Source: CAZWBR01 sp964632305
Lineage (GTDB): Bacteria > Bacteroidota > Bacteroidia > Bacteroidales > Prolixibacteraceae
Length of the DNA stretch: 64,000 nt
Reading direction: 5' to 3'
Assembly: GCA_964632305.1 (NCBI GenBank)
Contig: CAZWBR010000004.1
Coordinates: forward strand, 1-64,000
Below are positions 19,050 through 27,019 of this stretch, in pieces. Made by a program: the position numbers and the translations under genes. Position 1 is the stretch's first letter. Every line of letters starts with the position of its first letter. Below the pieces are notes generated by a model. That model saw only the letters and a list, made by a program, of their open reading frames with translations, did no database searches and was not told the DNA's origin.

Positions 19050-20254
19050 ATGAAATATATTGTTTTCTTTACAATTTTTGTCCTGTATGCGATATCGGTC
19101 CGATCTCAGGATTCGATACAATCTAATATCCAGATAAAGAACAGTGCTGAAAAACTGATGAGCACAGATGGTCGGTTGACGATAGGAGGGTATGGTGAAG
19201 TTCATTATCATCAGCCCCAAGCGGAGAAACCCGAAATAACGGTTCTCTTGATGTTCATCGGATGGTGATGCTTTTTGGGTATAATTTCAATTCCAGAACT
19301 CAATTTGTTACTGAATTGGAATTTGAACATGTAAGTGAAGTTTATGTGGAACAGGCCTTCCTGCAATATAAGCTCAATAATTCGGTCAATTTGCGCGGGG
19401 GGCTTATACTCATTCCGATGGGAATGATTAATGAATATCATGAACCGACCACGTTTAATGGGGTTGAAAGACCAACCATTGATAATAAAATTGTCCCGAC
19501 GACATGGCGTGAAATAGGAGTAGGGATCAACGGAAATCTTTCCGGTATTTCGACTAAATATCAGTTCTATGTAGTAAATGGGTTCAACGGTTATGATGGA
19601 ACAGCTAAACTGAGTGGAAAAAACGGTCTCCGTAGCGGTCGTCAAAAGGGAGCGGATTCATATATCAGTTCTCCCAATTTTGCCGGCCGGCTGGAGTTTT
19701 ATGGCGTGAGAGGTCTGAGTGTCGGAATTTCAGGATATGCAGGAAATACACAAAGCAAATTGTATAATGGGATCGATAAAGATAATGAAGCGGAGCTGGA
19801 TAAGGCTGATTCTTCAGTCGTTGGGATTGCCATGCTTGGAATGGATGCCCGATATAATATCAAAGGTTTGCAGCTCCGTGGACAGCTTTATTATAGCGGG
19901 TTGTCAAATACCGAACAATACAATCGCTTTACGGCCCAGGGAGCCAAATTAAATGATTTGGGAAGCGCGATGGTCGGATATTATTTGGAAGCCGGATATA
20001 ATTTATTGAGATTGGCCCGAAACAGCGGGAGTGAGCTGATTCCCTTTATTCGGTTGGAACACTATAATCTGCACAACTCCATAGCGGGCAATATTCAAAA
20101 GAATCCGGGTTATGAAAATGAGGTGATTACTACCGGGATTTCCTATAAATTGGCGAAAGGGGTTGTGGTAAAAGCAGATATTCAATTTACGAAATCTGCC
20201 TCCTCAGATAAATACAGCAAAACCTTTAATTCTGGATTTGGAATCATGTTTTAA
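19050..20254 (+). pseudogene. porin-like outer-membrane protein gene broken by a -1 frameshift
   Basis: Two frames make one gene. The first (19050-19268) gives a signal peptide and the start of a barrel, LTIGGYGEVHYHQP; it then drifts into nonsense. The second frame, read upstream of its first ATG at 19262, gives NNGSLDVHRMVMLFGYNF, the expected continuation of this family, and runs to a barrel ending in FGIMF with a C-terminal Phe as usual for outer-membrane proteins. The switch happens between about 19212 and 19237 and equals the loss of one base. Full length would be ~401 residues. It may be a true mutation or a sequencing/assembly error. It shares an operon with the FMN-binding gene 11 bp downstream. 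Confidence 0.8.
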
Positions 20255-20265
20255 TACTCTGAAAG

Positions 20266-20823
20266 ATGAAAGTCTTAATCGCAATGATAATGATCTGTTC
20301 CTGTTTTGTATTTAATTCCCATGGACAGACTGGAATCGACTATCTCCCAAAAGCTCTAATCAAAGAACTCTCCAAAGTCATGGCTGTTGATCGTAATGCT
20401 TTAAATGAGTTGCCAGTTCCGGAGAAGATTCTTATAAATGGTAAGTATTTCAGAATTGTATCAGCCGGTGCAAATCCTTATGAGTTCATTTATGTGGGTC
20501 GTGTAAATAGTTGCAGGTCTGGAGGCTGTTCTGCCATTTTGGCTAAAGAAAAGATTGATGGGGTAAGTGAATATTTTGACTACTTTATTTTATTTGATCA
20601 AAGGAAGTCGGTGAAAACTGTTAAAGTGTTTAATTATCAGGCTACTCATGGTCAGGAGATTTCCTCTTCGGGTTGGTTGCAACAATTTTCGGGTTATAAT
20701 GGATTAACCGCGCTCCAGGTGGGTAAAAATATCGATGCAATTTCCGGAGCAACTATTTCGGTTGATAGAATTACCTCAGATATTGAAGAAAAGACAAGAA
20801 TACTTAACAAGATTATGCATTAA
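20266..20823 (+). CDS. exported FMN-binding domain protein
   Basis: A 185-residue protein with a signal peptide (about 1-20, ending SHGQ). The C-terminal half is an FMN-binding domain of the NqrC/RnfG type: D157-A-I-S-G-A-T163 is the motif to which ApbE attaches FMN covalently through the Thr. A CRSGGC motif at 83-88 adds two cysteines that could form a disulfide or bind a metal. It is a likely periplasmic electron carrier. It sits 11 bp after the frameshifted porin gene and ends at a bidirectional terminator. The electron donor is not encoded nearby. Confidence 0.88.
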   Translation: MKVLIAMIMICSCFVFNSHGQTGIDYLPKALIKELSKVMAVDRNALNELPVPEKILINGKYFRIVSAGANPYEFIYVGRVNSCRSGGCSAILAKEKIDGVSEYFDYFILFDQRKSVKTVKVFNYQATHGQEISSSGWLQQFSGYNGLTALQVGKNIDAISGATISVDRITSDIEEKTRILNKIMH

Positions 20824-20848
20824 GTTTTCAGTCGCTTCAGGGTAAAAA

Positions 20849-20888
20849 AAAAACGGGAAGAGCTCTAGTTTGAACTCCTCCCGTTTTA
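20849..20888. terminator. bidirectional terminator
   Basis: AAAACGGGAAGAG pairs with CTCCTCCCGTTTT (one A-C mismatch) between the convergent 3' ends of the FMN protein gene and argS, with A- and T-runs on the two sides. Confidence 0.88.
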
Positions 20889-20902
20889 ATTATATTAGAT
20901 GA

Positions 20903-22693
20903 TTACATCCTTTCCGGGACTTCAATGCCTAACAGGGAGAATCCGTTTTTCACGGTTTGTCCGACAATTTTGGCTAAGGCTAACCTGAAATTTCTGCTTT
21001 TCTCGACAGGTTCGTTCATGATGCTGAAATCGTGATAGAATTGGTTAAACTCTTTCACCAATTCATACACGTAATTGGCAACGATTGCCGGGCTGTGGTT
21101 TTCACCAGCCTCCTTAACGGCCACAGGGAATAAACTCAATGTTTTAATCAGAGACCGTTCTTTCTCGTTCAGATCGGCATCAAGAATCTTATTCGGGATA
21201 GTCATACCAGCCTCTTCCGCTTTTCTTAAGACGCTCTGGATGCGGGCATAAGTGTATTGGATAAACGGACCGGTATTTCCGTTAAAGTCGATTGATTCTT
21301 CAGGATTGAAGAGCATGGTCTTTTTGGGATCGACTTTGAGGATAAAATATTTTAATGCGCCTAAAGCCACAATCCGATAGATGTTTTCTTTTTCGGCCTC
21401 ACTATACCCTTCCAGTTTTCCCAGCTCTGATGATACCTGGCGGGCAACATCGATCATTTCGGCAACCAGATCATCGGTATCAACCACGGTCCCTTCGCGT
21501 GATTTCATTTTCCCGTGAGGAAGTTCGACCATGCCATAGGAGAAATGATAGAGATCTTTGCCCCATTTGTAGCCCAATTTATCCAACAATAGGGATAAGA
21601 CCTGAAAGTGGTAATTTTGTTCGTTTCCAACGACATAGATCATATGATCGATGGGGAAGTCATTGTACCTTAATTTGGCGGTTCCGATATCCTGGGTAAT
21701 GTAAACCGAAGTACCATCGGATCGGAGCAGAATCTTACGGTCGAGACCGGCATAACCTAAATCAGCCCAGACAGAAGTGTCGTCCTGTTGTTCGAATACT
21801 CCTTCTTTCACCCCGCGCAATACCTCTTCGCGGCCCGTGGTGTAGGTTTCTGACTCGTAATAGATTTTATCGAAATCGACGCCAAGAAGTTTGTAGGTCT
21901 GATTGAAACCGTCGTAGACCCAACTATTCATTGTTTTCCACAGGGTTCGGATTTCTTTGTCTCCAGCTTCCCATTTGCGAAGCATCTCGCGAGCTTCGTT
22001 GATGGATGGCGCTTTTTCTTTGGCCTCTTCTTCGCTCATTCCCTTTGCCATCAGTTCAGCAACCTCGTTTTTGTAGAGCTTGTCGAACTTCACATAGTAT
22101 TCGCCAACCAGATGGTCTCCTTTTTTGCCGGACGATTCGGGCGTCTCGCCATTGCCCAGTTTCTGCCAGGCAAGCATTGATTTGCAGATATGAATACCGC
22201 GATCGTTGACAATATTGGTTTTAACTACCTTATAACCATTTGCCTTCATGATCTCGCTAAGCGAAAATCCCAATAGGTTATTGCGAATATGTCCCAAATG
22301 GAGCGGTTTGTTGGTATTCGGGGAAGAGTATTCAATCATGACCAACTCAGATTGATCGGAAACCGGGACAAATCCAAATGTTGGATCAGCCGTTGCCTGA
22401 TTAAAACAATCGAGCCAGAAGCTGTTGGATATCGTCAGGTTCAGAAAGCCTTTAACCACATTGAAACCGGATATTTCAGGAACATTTTGGGCGATATAAT
22501 CACCAATTTCAGCTCCGGTGGCTTCGGGCGATTTCTTGGAGAGTTTCACGAACGGAAACATCACGATTGTCTTGTCGCCTTCAAATTCGCGGCGGGTAGC
22601 CTGTATTTGTACCAGTTTTTCGTCAACTTCCTGGCCATAAAGCTTATTTACGGCTTCGACCACTTTATCTTTCAGAATAATTTCAATATCCAT
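20903..22693 (-). CDS. argS: arginyl-tRNA synthetase
   Basis: A 596-residue class I aminoacyl-tRNA synthetase charging tRNA-Arg. The N-terminal domain recognises the tRNA D-loop; the HIGH-type motif is H132-L-G-H135, preceded by EYSSPNTNKPL; the KMSKS region reads GKMKSREGTV, a form common in Bacteroidota; the C-terminal ~110 residues form the anticodon-binding helix bundle ending ...LLGIEVPERM. Family-typical length. A minus-strand TATATTTG at 22715-22722 fits a -7 element ~15 nt before the mRNA start. Essential, single gene. Confidence 0.97.
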   Translation of the reverse strand: MDIEIILKDKVVEAVNKLYGQEVDEKLVQIQATRREFEGDKTIVMFPFVKLSKKSPEATGAEIGDYIAQNVPEISGFNVVKGFLNLTISNSFWLDCFNQATADPTFGFVPVSDQSELVMIEYSSPNTNKPLHLGHIRNNLLGFSLSEIMKANGYKVVKTNIVNDRGIHICKSMLAWQKLGNGETPESSGKKGDHLVGEYYVKFDKLYKNEVAELMAKGMSEEEAKEKAPSINEAREMLRKWEAGDKEIRTLWKTMNSWVYDGFNQTYKLLGVDFDKIYYESETYTTGREEVLRGVKEGVFEQQDDTSVWADLGYAGLDRKILLRSDGTSVYITQDIGTAKLRYNDFPIDHMIYVVGNEQNYHFQVLSLLLDKLGYKWGKDLYHFSYGMVELPHGKMKSREGTVVDTDDLVAEMIDVARQVSSELGKLEGYSEAEKENIYRIVALGALKYFILKVDPKKTMLFNPEESIDFNGNTGPFIQYTYARIQSVLRKAEEAGMTIPNKILDADLNEKERSLIKTLSLFPVAVKEAGENHSPAIVANYVYELVKEFNQFYHDFSIMNEPVEKSRNFRLALAKIVGQTVKNGFSLLGIEVPERM

Positions 22694-22789
22694 GGGTTAC
22701 TTTTTTGCGAAGCGCAAATATAAACACTTTGAATGAACCGTTAAAAGCAATTTCATTGAAAAGCCTCACTTTACGATGTTTTCTGTATT

Positions 22790-23842
22790 TTATCCCTTAA
22801 ATTCAATGGTTTTTTTCAGGCGATGGCTTTCAATACAGGCTTCAAGTACCTTAATGGTCATCAGGGCCTCTTCCGGCTTAACCATCAGCTCTGCTCCTTC
22901 GCGTAAAGCAAGATAGAGGTTATCGTAAAACCGGGTATAATTGCCGGGAATAGTTTCCACTTTTCCATAGAAGTGAACCCCCATGCAGGTCGTATTTAAG
23001 ATTCCCCAATCGGTTTCCGGTTCGGTTCCCCAGTTCAGCTCATTAGGTAGCCGGTTCTGTTTCAGCATCTCCTCCTGAGGATCAATCCCATTTTTCAGGA
23101 AGGATCCCTCAGTGCCGTGAAGGATATACTGTGGTCCCATTTCTCTGACAAGATAAGATGAGCGAAGATTGGCACAGAATCCCTGGTAATGTAATTTGAT
23201 ATCGTAACTGTCGGATGTGCGGCCATTGGTCCGGAGAATGGAAAGATGGGCCGTAACCGCTTCAGGGGGGCCAAACAGGGTTAATGCCTGATCGACCATG
23301 TGTGAGCCCAGGTTAAAAAGAACACCGGTTCGTTCGCCGCCATCCTCTTTCCATGAATCTTCCTGGATATAGTTTCGGTATCGGTCGAAATGTGCTTCAT
23401 ATTCAACTAAGCGTCCTAAGAGGTTGTTCTCCAGTATCTTTTTGACGGTGAGGAATCCCCCGTCAAGTCGTCTGTTTTGATAAACGGTCATTATACACCC
23501 ATGCTGTTTGGCCAGATTAACAAGGGTTTGGGCATCCTGGCTGTTCAGTGCGAATGGTTTTTCGACAACGATATTCTTTCCGGCTTCCAGGGCCTGTTTG
23601 GCCATCTCAAAATGAAGATAATCTGGAGTATTGACAATCACAAGATCAACTTCCGGATCATTGAGAATTTCCTCGTACGAGCGGACGATAGTTGCTTCGG
23701 GATAATATTGGGAGGATATATTTTTTGATCGTTCAAGAATCTTGTGGATTTTAAACTGGGGCAAGACCTTAAGGGTTGGACCGTGAAAGACTTGTCCAGA
23801 CATACCAAACGAGGCAATGGCTGTTACGATAGGTTTGTCCAT
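22790..23842 (-). CDS. Gfo/Idh/MocA family oxidoreductase
   Basis: A 350-residue NAD(P)-dependent sugar-type dehydrogenase. The N-terminal Rossmann domain includes ...DLVIVNTPDYLHFEMAKQAL and the characteristic VVEKPFAL segment with the catalytic Lys; the C-terminal alpha/beta domain carries GGERTGVLFNLGSHMVDQAL with the expected catalytic His. There is no signal peptide, unlike many Bacteroidota members of this family, so it works in the cytoplasm. Substrate not predictable; no sugar genes are adjacent. Confidence 0.88.
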   Translation of the reverse strand: MDKPIVTAIASFGMSGQVFHGPTLKVLPQFKIHKILERSKNISSQYYPEATIVRSYEEILNDPEVDLVIVNTPDYLHFEMAKQALEAGKNIVVEKPFALNSQDAQTLVNLAKQHGCIMTVYQNRRLDGGFLTVKKILENNLLGRLVEYEAHFDRYRNYIQEDSWKEDGGERTGVLFNLGSHMVDQALTLFGPPEAVTAHLSILRTNGRTSDSYDIKLHYQGFCANLRSSYLVREMGPQYILHGTEGSFLKNGIDPQEEMLKQNRLPNELNWGTEPETDWGILNTTCMGVHFYGKVETIPGNYTRFYDNLYLALREGAELMVKPEEALMTIKVLEACIESHRLKKTIEFKG

Positions 23843-23933
23843 GATTTTTAGTTTTATATGTGTTTATACCTGAATGATTACTTTATATTGTTTTCCGTTT
23901 TGCCACTATTAAAGAATTAAATCGGGGGTGATT

Positions 23934-25028
23934 TTACATCCACTTTTTCCGTTTAAAAAAGAAAATCATGAAAGAGGCCAGAATAGCACAAATAGCCCAA
24001 AAGATGAAGTAGCCTTTGTGCCATTCCAGTTCAGGGAAATATTTAAAATTCATTCCGTATACTCCGGCAAGAAATGTGAGTGGAATAAAGAGCGCGGAGA
24101 AAATAGTGAGCACCTTCATGATTTCGTTTAATTTGTTGCTGACGGAAGAAAGGTAGAGATCCATCATGCCGGATGTGATATCGCGCAAACTTTCAATTGT
24201 TTCGATAATCTGGATGGTGTGTTCGTAAATATATCTGAAATACATTCTTGATTCGTTACGCATAAAGGGGTGATCGGATCGTTGCAGCGAATTGATAAGT
24301 TCACGTACCGGCCAGATCGTTTTTTTAACGTAGATCAGGCGCCTTTTCATTCGGTAGATGGCGTCCTGACTGCTTTTCCCTGGGGTGAAGATCAACTCTT
24401 CTTCAATCTCTTCAATATTGTCCCCAATATCATCAAGTAGGTTAAAGTATTGATCAATAATAACATCGGCAATTGTAAAAGCCAGATAGTCGCTTTTCAT
24501 TTTTAACACCCTACCTTTTCCGGATAAGATTCGCTGACGCAAAGGTTCGAAAATAGCAGGATCCGTTTCATGAAACGAAATAACATAGTTTTTACCCAGG
24601 ACGATACTGACTTGCTCAATTGTAATATCGTTTGTTTCAGGATCCAGCTGCAGTAGTTTGAACACCAGGAATATATAATTATCATGCTCCTCCATGCGGG
24701 GGCGCTGGGTGGTATTGGCTATATCCTCAAGATCGAGATGGTTAAGGTTAAAAATTTCACCGAATTGTTTTAGCAAATCAGGATCATGTACACCATTAAT
24801 CCTGATCCATTTCATTGCAGGTGATTTCAGGAGGTCACGTAATTTATCCGGTGTTTCTACACTTAATTCGGAAATAGCTGTCTCGCTATACTCTATTAAA
24901 TCAATCTTAATCTCTTCGCTTCTTGGTTTTCCAACATAAGCAATTGTTCCCGGTATAGAGCCACGTTTGGCTGATTTGGGTACAATTTTGCGGACATCCA
25001 TCTTTTTAAGCTTACCCCGGTTTTTCAT
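23934..25028 (-). CDS. corA: magnesium/cobalt transporter
   Basis: A 364-residue inner-membrane channel for Mg2+ (and Co2+, Ni2+). A long cytoplasmic domain is followed by two C-terminal membrane helices; the selectivity motif G325-M-N327 ends the first helix and the basic tail KRKKWM lies in the cytoplasm. Length and arrangement are typical of the CorA/CmaX group. Transcribed alone, divergent from the thioredoxin gene. Confidence 0.95.
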   Translation of the reverse strand: MKNRGKLKKMDVRKIVPKSAKRGSIPGTIAYVGKPRSEEIKIDLIEYSETAISELSVETPDKLRDLLKSPAMKWIRINGVHDPDLLKQFGEIFNLNHLDLEDIANTTQRPRMEEHDNYIFLVFKLLQLDPETNDITIEQVSIVLGKNYVISFHETDPAIFEPLRQRILSGKGRVLKMKSDYLAFTIADVIIDQYFNLLDDIGDNIEEIEEELIFTPGKSSQDAIYRMKRRLIYVKKTIWPVRELINSLQRSDHPFMRNESRMYFRYIYEHTIQIIETIESLRDITSGMMDLYLSSVSNKLNEIMKVLTIFSALFIPLTFLAGVYGMNFKYFPELEWHKGYFIFWAICAILASFMIFFFKRKKWM

Positions 25029-25175
25029 GTTAGAGAATATTATTTTTATAGCGATTTGCGAATTTATTCAATATCGCTCTAATCTGATACAAAACAATTG
25101 AATTAAGGTAAAGAAAAAATCCAAGTCGGTAATACCGAAGGAACAATAATGAAGAAAAAAAATATGTATTGGCTA

Positions 25176-25206
25176 TTTGATATATGCAGAAATCTATATA
25201 TGTTTG
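25176..25206 (+). promoter_or_regulatory. promoter of the exported thioredoxin gene
   Basis: TTTG at 25176-25179, 19-nt spacer and TATGTTTG at 25199-25206, an excellent match to the Bacteroidota consensus; the ATG is 30 nt downstream. Confidence 0.7.
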
Positions 25207-25236
25207 TAGTCAATAATGAATTAATTAGGAAATCGA

Positions 25237-25695
25237 ATGAAAAAAATAGGGATTTTGGTAATGGTCCTGTTTATATCTGTACTGGGCAGATATTCATTTG
25301 CAGGGAACAACGATAATATCCTCGTCGTTAAACTGACGAAGGCAGAATTTCTGAAGAAGGTGATGGATTATGAGAAAAATCCCAATGAATGGAAATATCT
25401 CGGATCAATGCCTTGTGTGATTGATTTTTATGCTGATTGGTGTGGTCCGTGCCGTCAAGCATCCCCGATATTGGAAGAATTGGCTGAAAAATATAAGGGT
25501 AAAATAGTGGTTTACAAGATAAATACCGATCAGGAAAAGGAGTTGGCCTCCGTTTTTGGTATACGGGGTATTCCGGCTTTCCTTTGGGTCCCCCAGGCAG
25601 GTAAACCAACGATGAGTAGTGGTGTGGCCAATGGGGCAGAGGCTACCAAAGCCATGTTTGAAAAGATGATCAAGGATGTGTTGTTGAAGAAATAA
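25237..25695 (+). CDS. exported thioredoxin
   Basis: A 152-residue thiol:disulfide oxidoreductase. The signal peptide covers about residues 1-22 (ending SFAGNN). The thioredoxin fold carries C69-G-P-C72 in ADWCGPCRQ and the cis-proline in RGIPAFLW. It acts in the periplasm, reducing or isomerising disulfides, and would need a membrane electron donor such as DsbD, which is not in the window. It may support the exported MsrB found at 54791, which also needs thiol electrons. Own promoter and own terminator, so a single-gene unit. Confidence 0.93.
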   Translation: MKKIGILVMVLFISVLGRYSFAGNNDNILVVKLTKAEFLKKVMDYEKNPNEWKYLGSMPCVIDFYADWCGPCRQASPILEELAEKYKGKIVVYKINTDQEKELASVFGIRGIPAFLWVPQAGKPTMSSGVANGAEATKAMFEKMIKDVLLKK

Positions 25696-25737
25696 AAAGG
25701 GTTTTTAGGTTAAGTAAAGTGGGTAATAATTGGAAAC

Positions 25738-25769
25738 AGGCTGTCCTTCGGGGCAGCCTTTTCTTTTTA
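25738..25769 (+). terminator. terminator with UUCG tetraloop
   Basis: AGGCTGTCC / GGGCAGCCT stem (25738-25746 with 25751-25759) closed by TTCG and followed by a T-rich run. Confidence 0.93.
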
Positions 25770-26032
25770 AGGACTATTCACTGGCTAATCTGGATTATTG
25801 GATAATCGGAATTTCACTAATCATGCAGGACGTGATCAATTTTACTGATCTAACTTTGTCAGAGACTCTTTGAGAGATTCACATATATATAAAAAGGGAG
25901 CTTCAGCGGATCGGATTATTATGCCTAAGGCTGAATGACTGAACGGAGATAAGATTGATTACCATATCCTATTGTTGATGCATCATTCGAAATTTGTACG
26001 TAACTTTAACTAAATCCAAAAAATCAATTGTT
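25770..26032. other. gene-free spacer before the zinc peptidase gene
   Basis: Beyond the terminator nothing but short AT-rich sequence; no clear promoter consensus and no repeat recognised. Confidence 0.5.
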
Positions 26033-26884
26033 ATGCGTTGGCAGGGAAGAAGGCAGAGCAGTAATGTCGAAGATCGCCGATCGGGAGGAGGAGGAAGGAT
26101 CGCCTCATATGGTGGAATCGGAACAATCGTAATTGTTATGATCGTTTGGTTGTTGGGAGGAAATCCGGGGCAGGTCCTGCAAATGCTTCAAACGGGAAGT
26201 TCGGTAGAGCAGACTGAAGAGATCGCTACGAATCCTCATGAAGAAGAGCTTAAAAGTTTCCTTAGCGTTGTGTTGGCTGATACGGAGGATGTTTGGACCA
26301 AACTATTCACTGAAAGTGGCAATACTTACCGTCAGCCGAAACTGGTCTTGTTTCGTAATTCCATCGAATCGGCATGTGGTTTTTCAAGTGCAGCAACGGG
26401 ACCATTCTATTGTCCGGGTGATGAGAGGGTTTATATTGATTTGGTTTTTCTGGAAGATATGCAAAACCGTTTGAGTTCACCGGGCGATTTTGTACAGGCC
26501 TATATTGTAGCTCACGAAGTAGGGCATCATGTACAGAAACTATTGGGAACGATGGACCAATACAACCAGATGCGTGGTAAGGTTTCAGAAAAGGAGTTCA
26601 ATCGTATGACGGTAAGGCTTGAATTACAGGCCGATTTCTATGCCGGAGTGTGGGCTCATCATGCTGATCGGATGAAGAATATCCTTGAACCGGGAGATAT
26701 TGAAGAGGCGATGAATGCTGCGAATGCTATTGGTGATGATCGGTTGCAAAAACAATCGCAGGGGTACGTCGTGCCGGATTCATTTACGCATGGCACATCT
26801 GAACAGCGTATGAGATGGTTTATGAAAGGTTTTGAGACCGGTGACCCTGTTCAGGGCGATACCTTTTCTGCCAGCGATTTATAA
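26033..26884 (+). CDS. neutral zinc metallopeptidase (YpfJ family)
   Basis: Start placed at ATG 26033 because the family begins MRWQGRRQS-x(2)-VEDRR; the longer frame from 25994 adds 13 unrelated residues. The 283-residue protein has a cytoplasmic N-terminal tail with a Gly/Arg-rich stretch, one membrane helix at about 26-42, then a domain with the zinc motif H161-EVGH165 and the downstream ELQADFYAG that supplies the third ligand. The family (putative neutral zinc metallopeptidase) is common but its substrate is unknown. A bidirectional terminator follows. Confidence 0.92.
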   Translation: MRWQGRRQSSNVEDRRSGGGGRIASYGGIGTIVIVMIVWLLGGNPGQVLQMLQTGSSVEQTEEIATNPHEEELKSFLSVVLADTEDVWTKLFTESGNTYRQPKLVLFRNSIESACGFSSAATGPFYCPGDERVYIDLVFLEDMQNRLSSPGDFVQAYIVAHEVGHHVQKLLGTMDQYNQMRGKVSEKEFNRMTVRLELQADFYAGVWAHHADRMKNILEPGDIEEAMNAANAIGDDRLQKQSQGYVVPDSFTHGTSEQRMRWFMKGFETGDPVQGDTFSASDL

Positions 26885-26956
26885 GAGTATAAAGGTGTTT
26901 TGACCCCCAAATCTTGTTTTTCGGAAATCTGGAAATTCGATATTTTCTTCAAAAAA

Positions 26957-26995
26957 AACCACAAAGATTAAGTACCGAATTTAATCTTTGTGGTT
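26957..26995. terminator. bidirectional terminator
   Basis: Perfect 14-bp stem (26957-26970 with 26982-26995), preceded by eight A, lying between two convergent genes. Confidence 0.92.
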
Positions 26996-27019
26996 AATAT
27001 AAGTAATGATCGGAAGGAA

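Noticed and set aside
19212..19237. Programmed -1 frameshift in the porin gene
   Set aside because: No X-XXY-YYZ slippery heptamer or strong downstream stem in the overlap; a mutation or sequence error explains it more simply.
20849..20888. Attachment site or small RNA
   Set aside because: A bidirectional terminator between convergent genes fully explains it.
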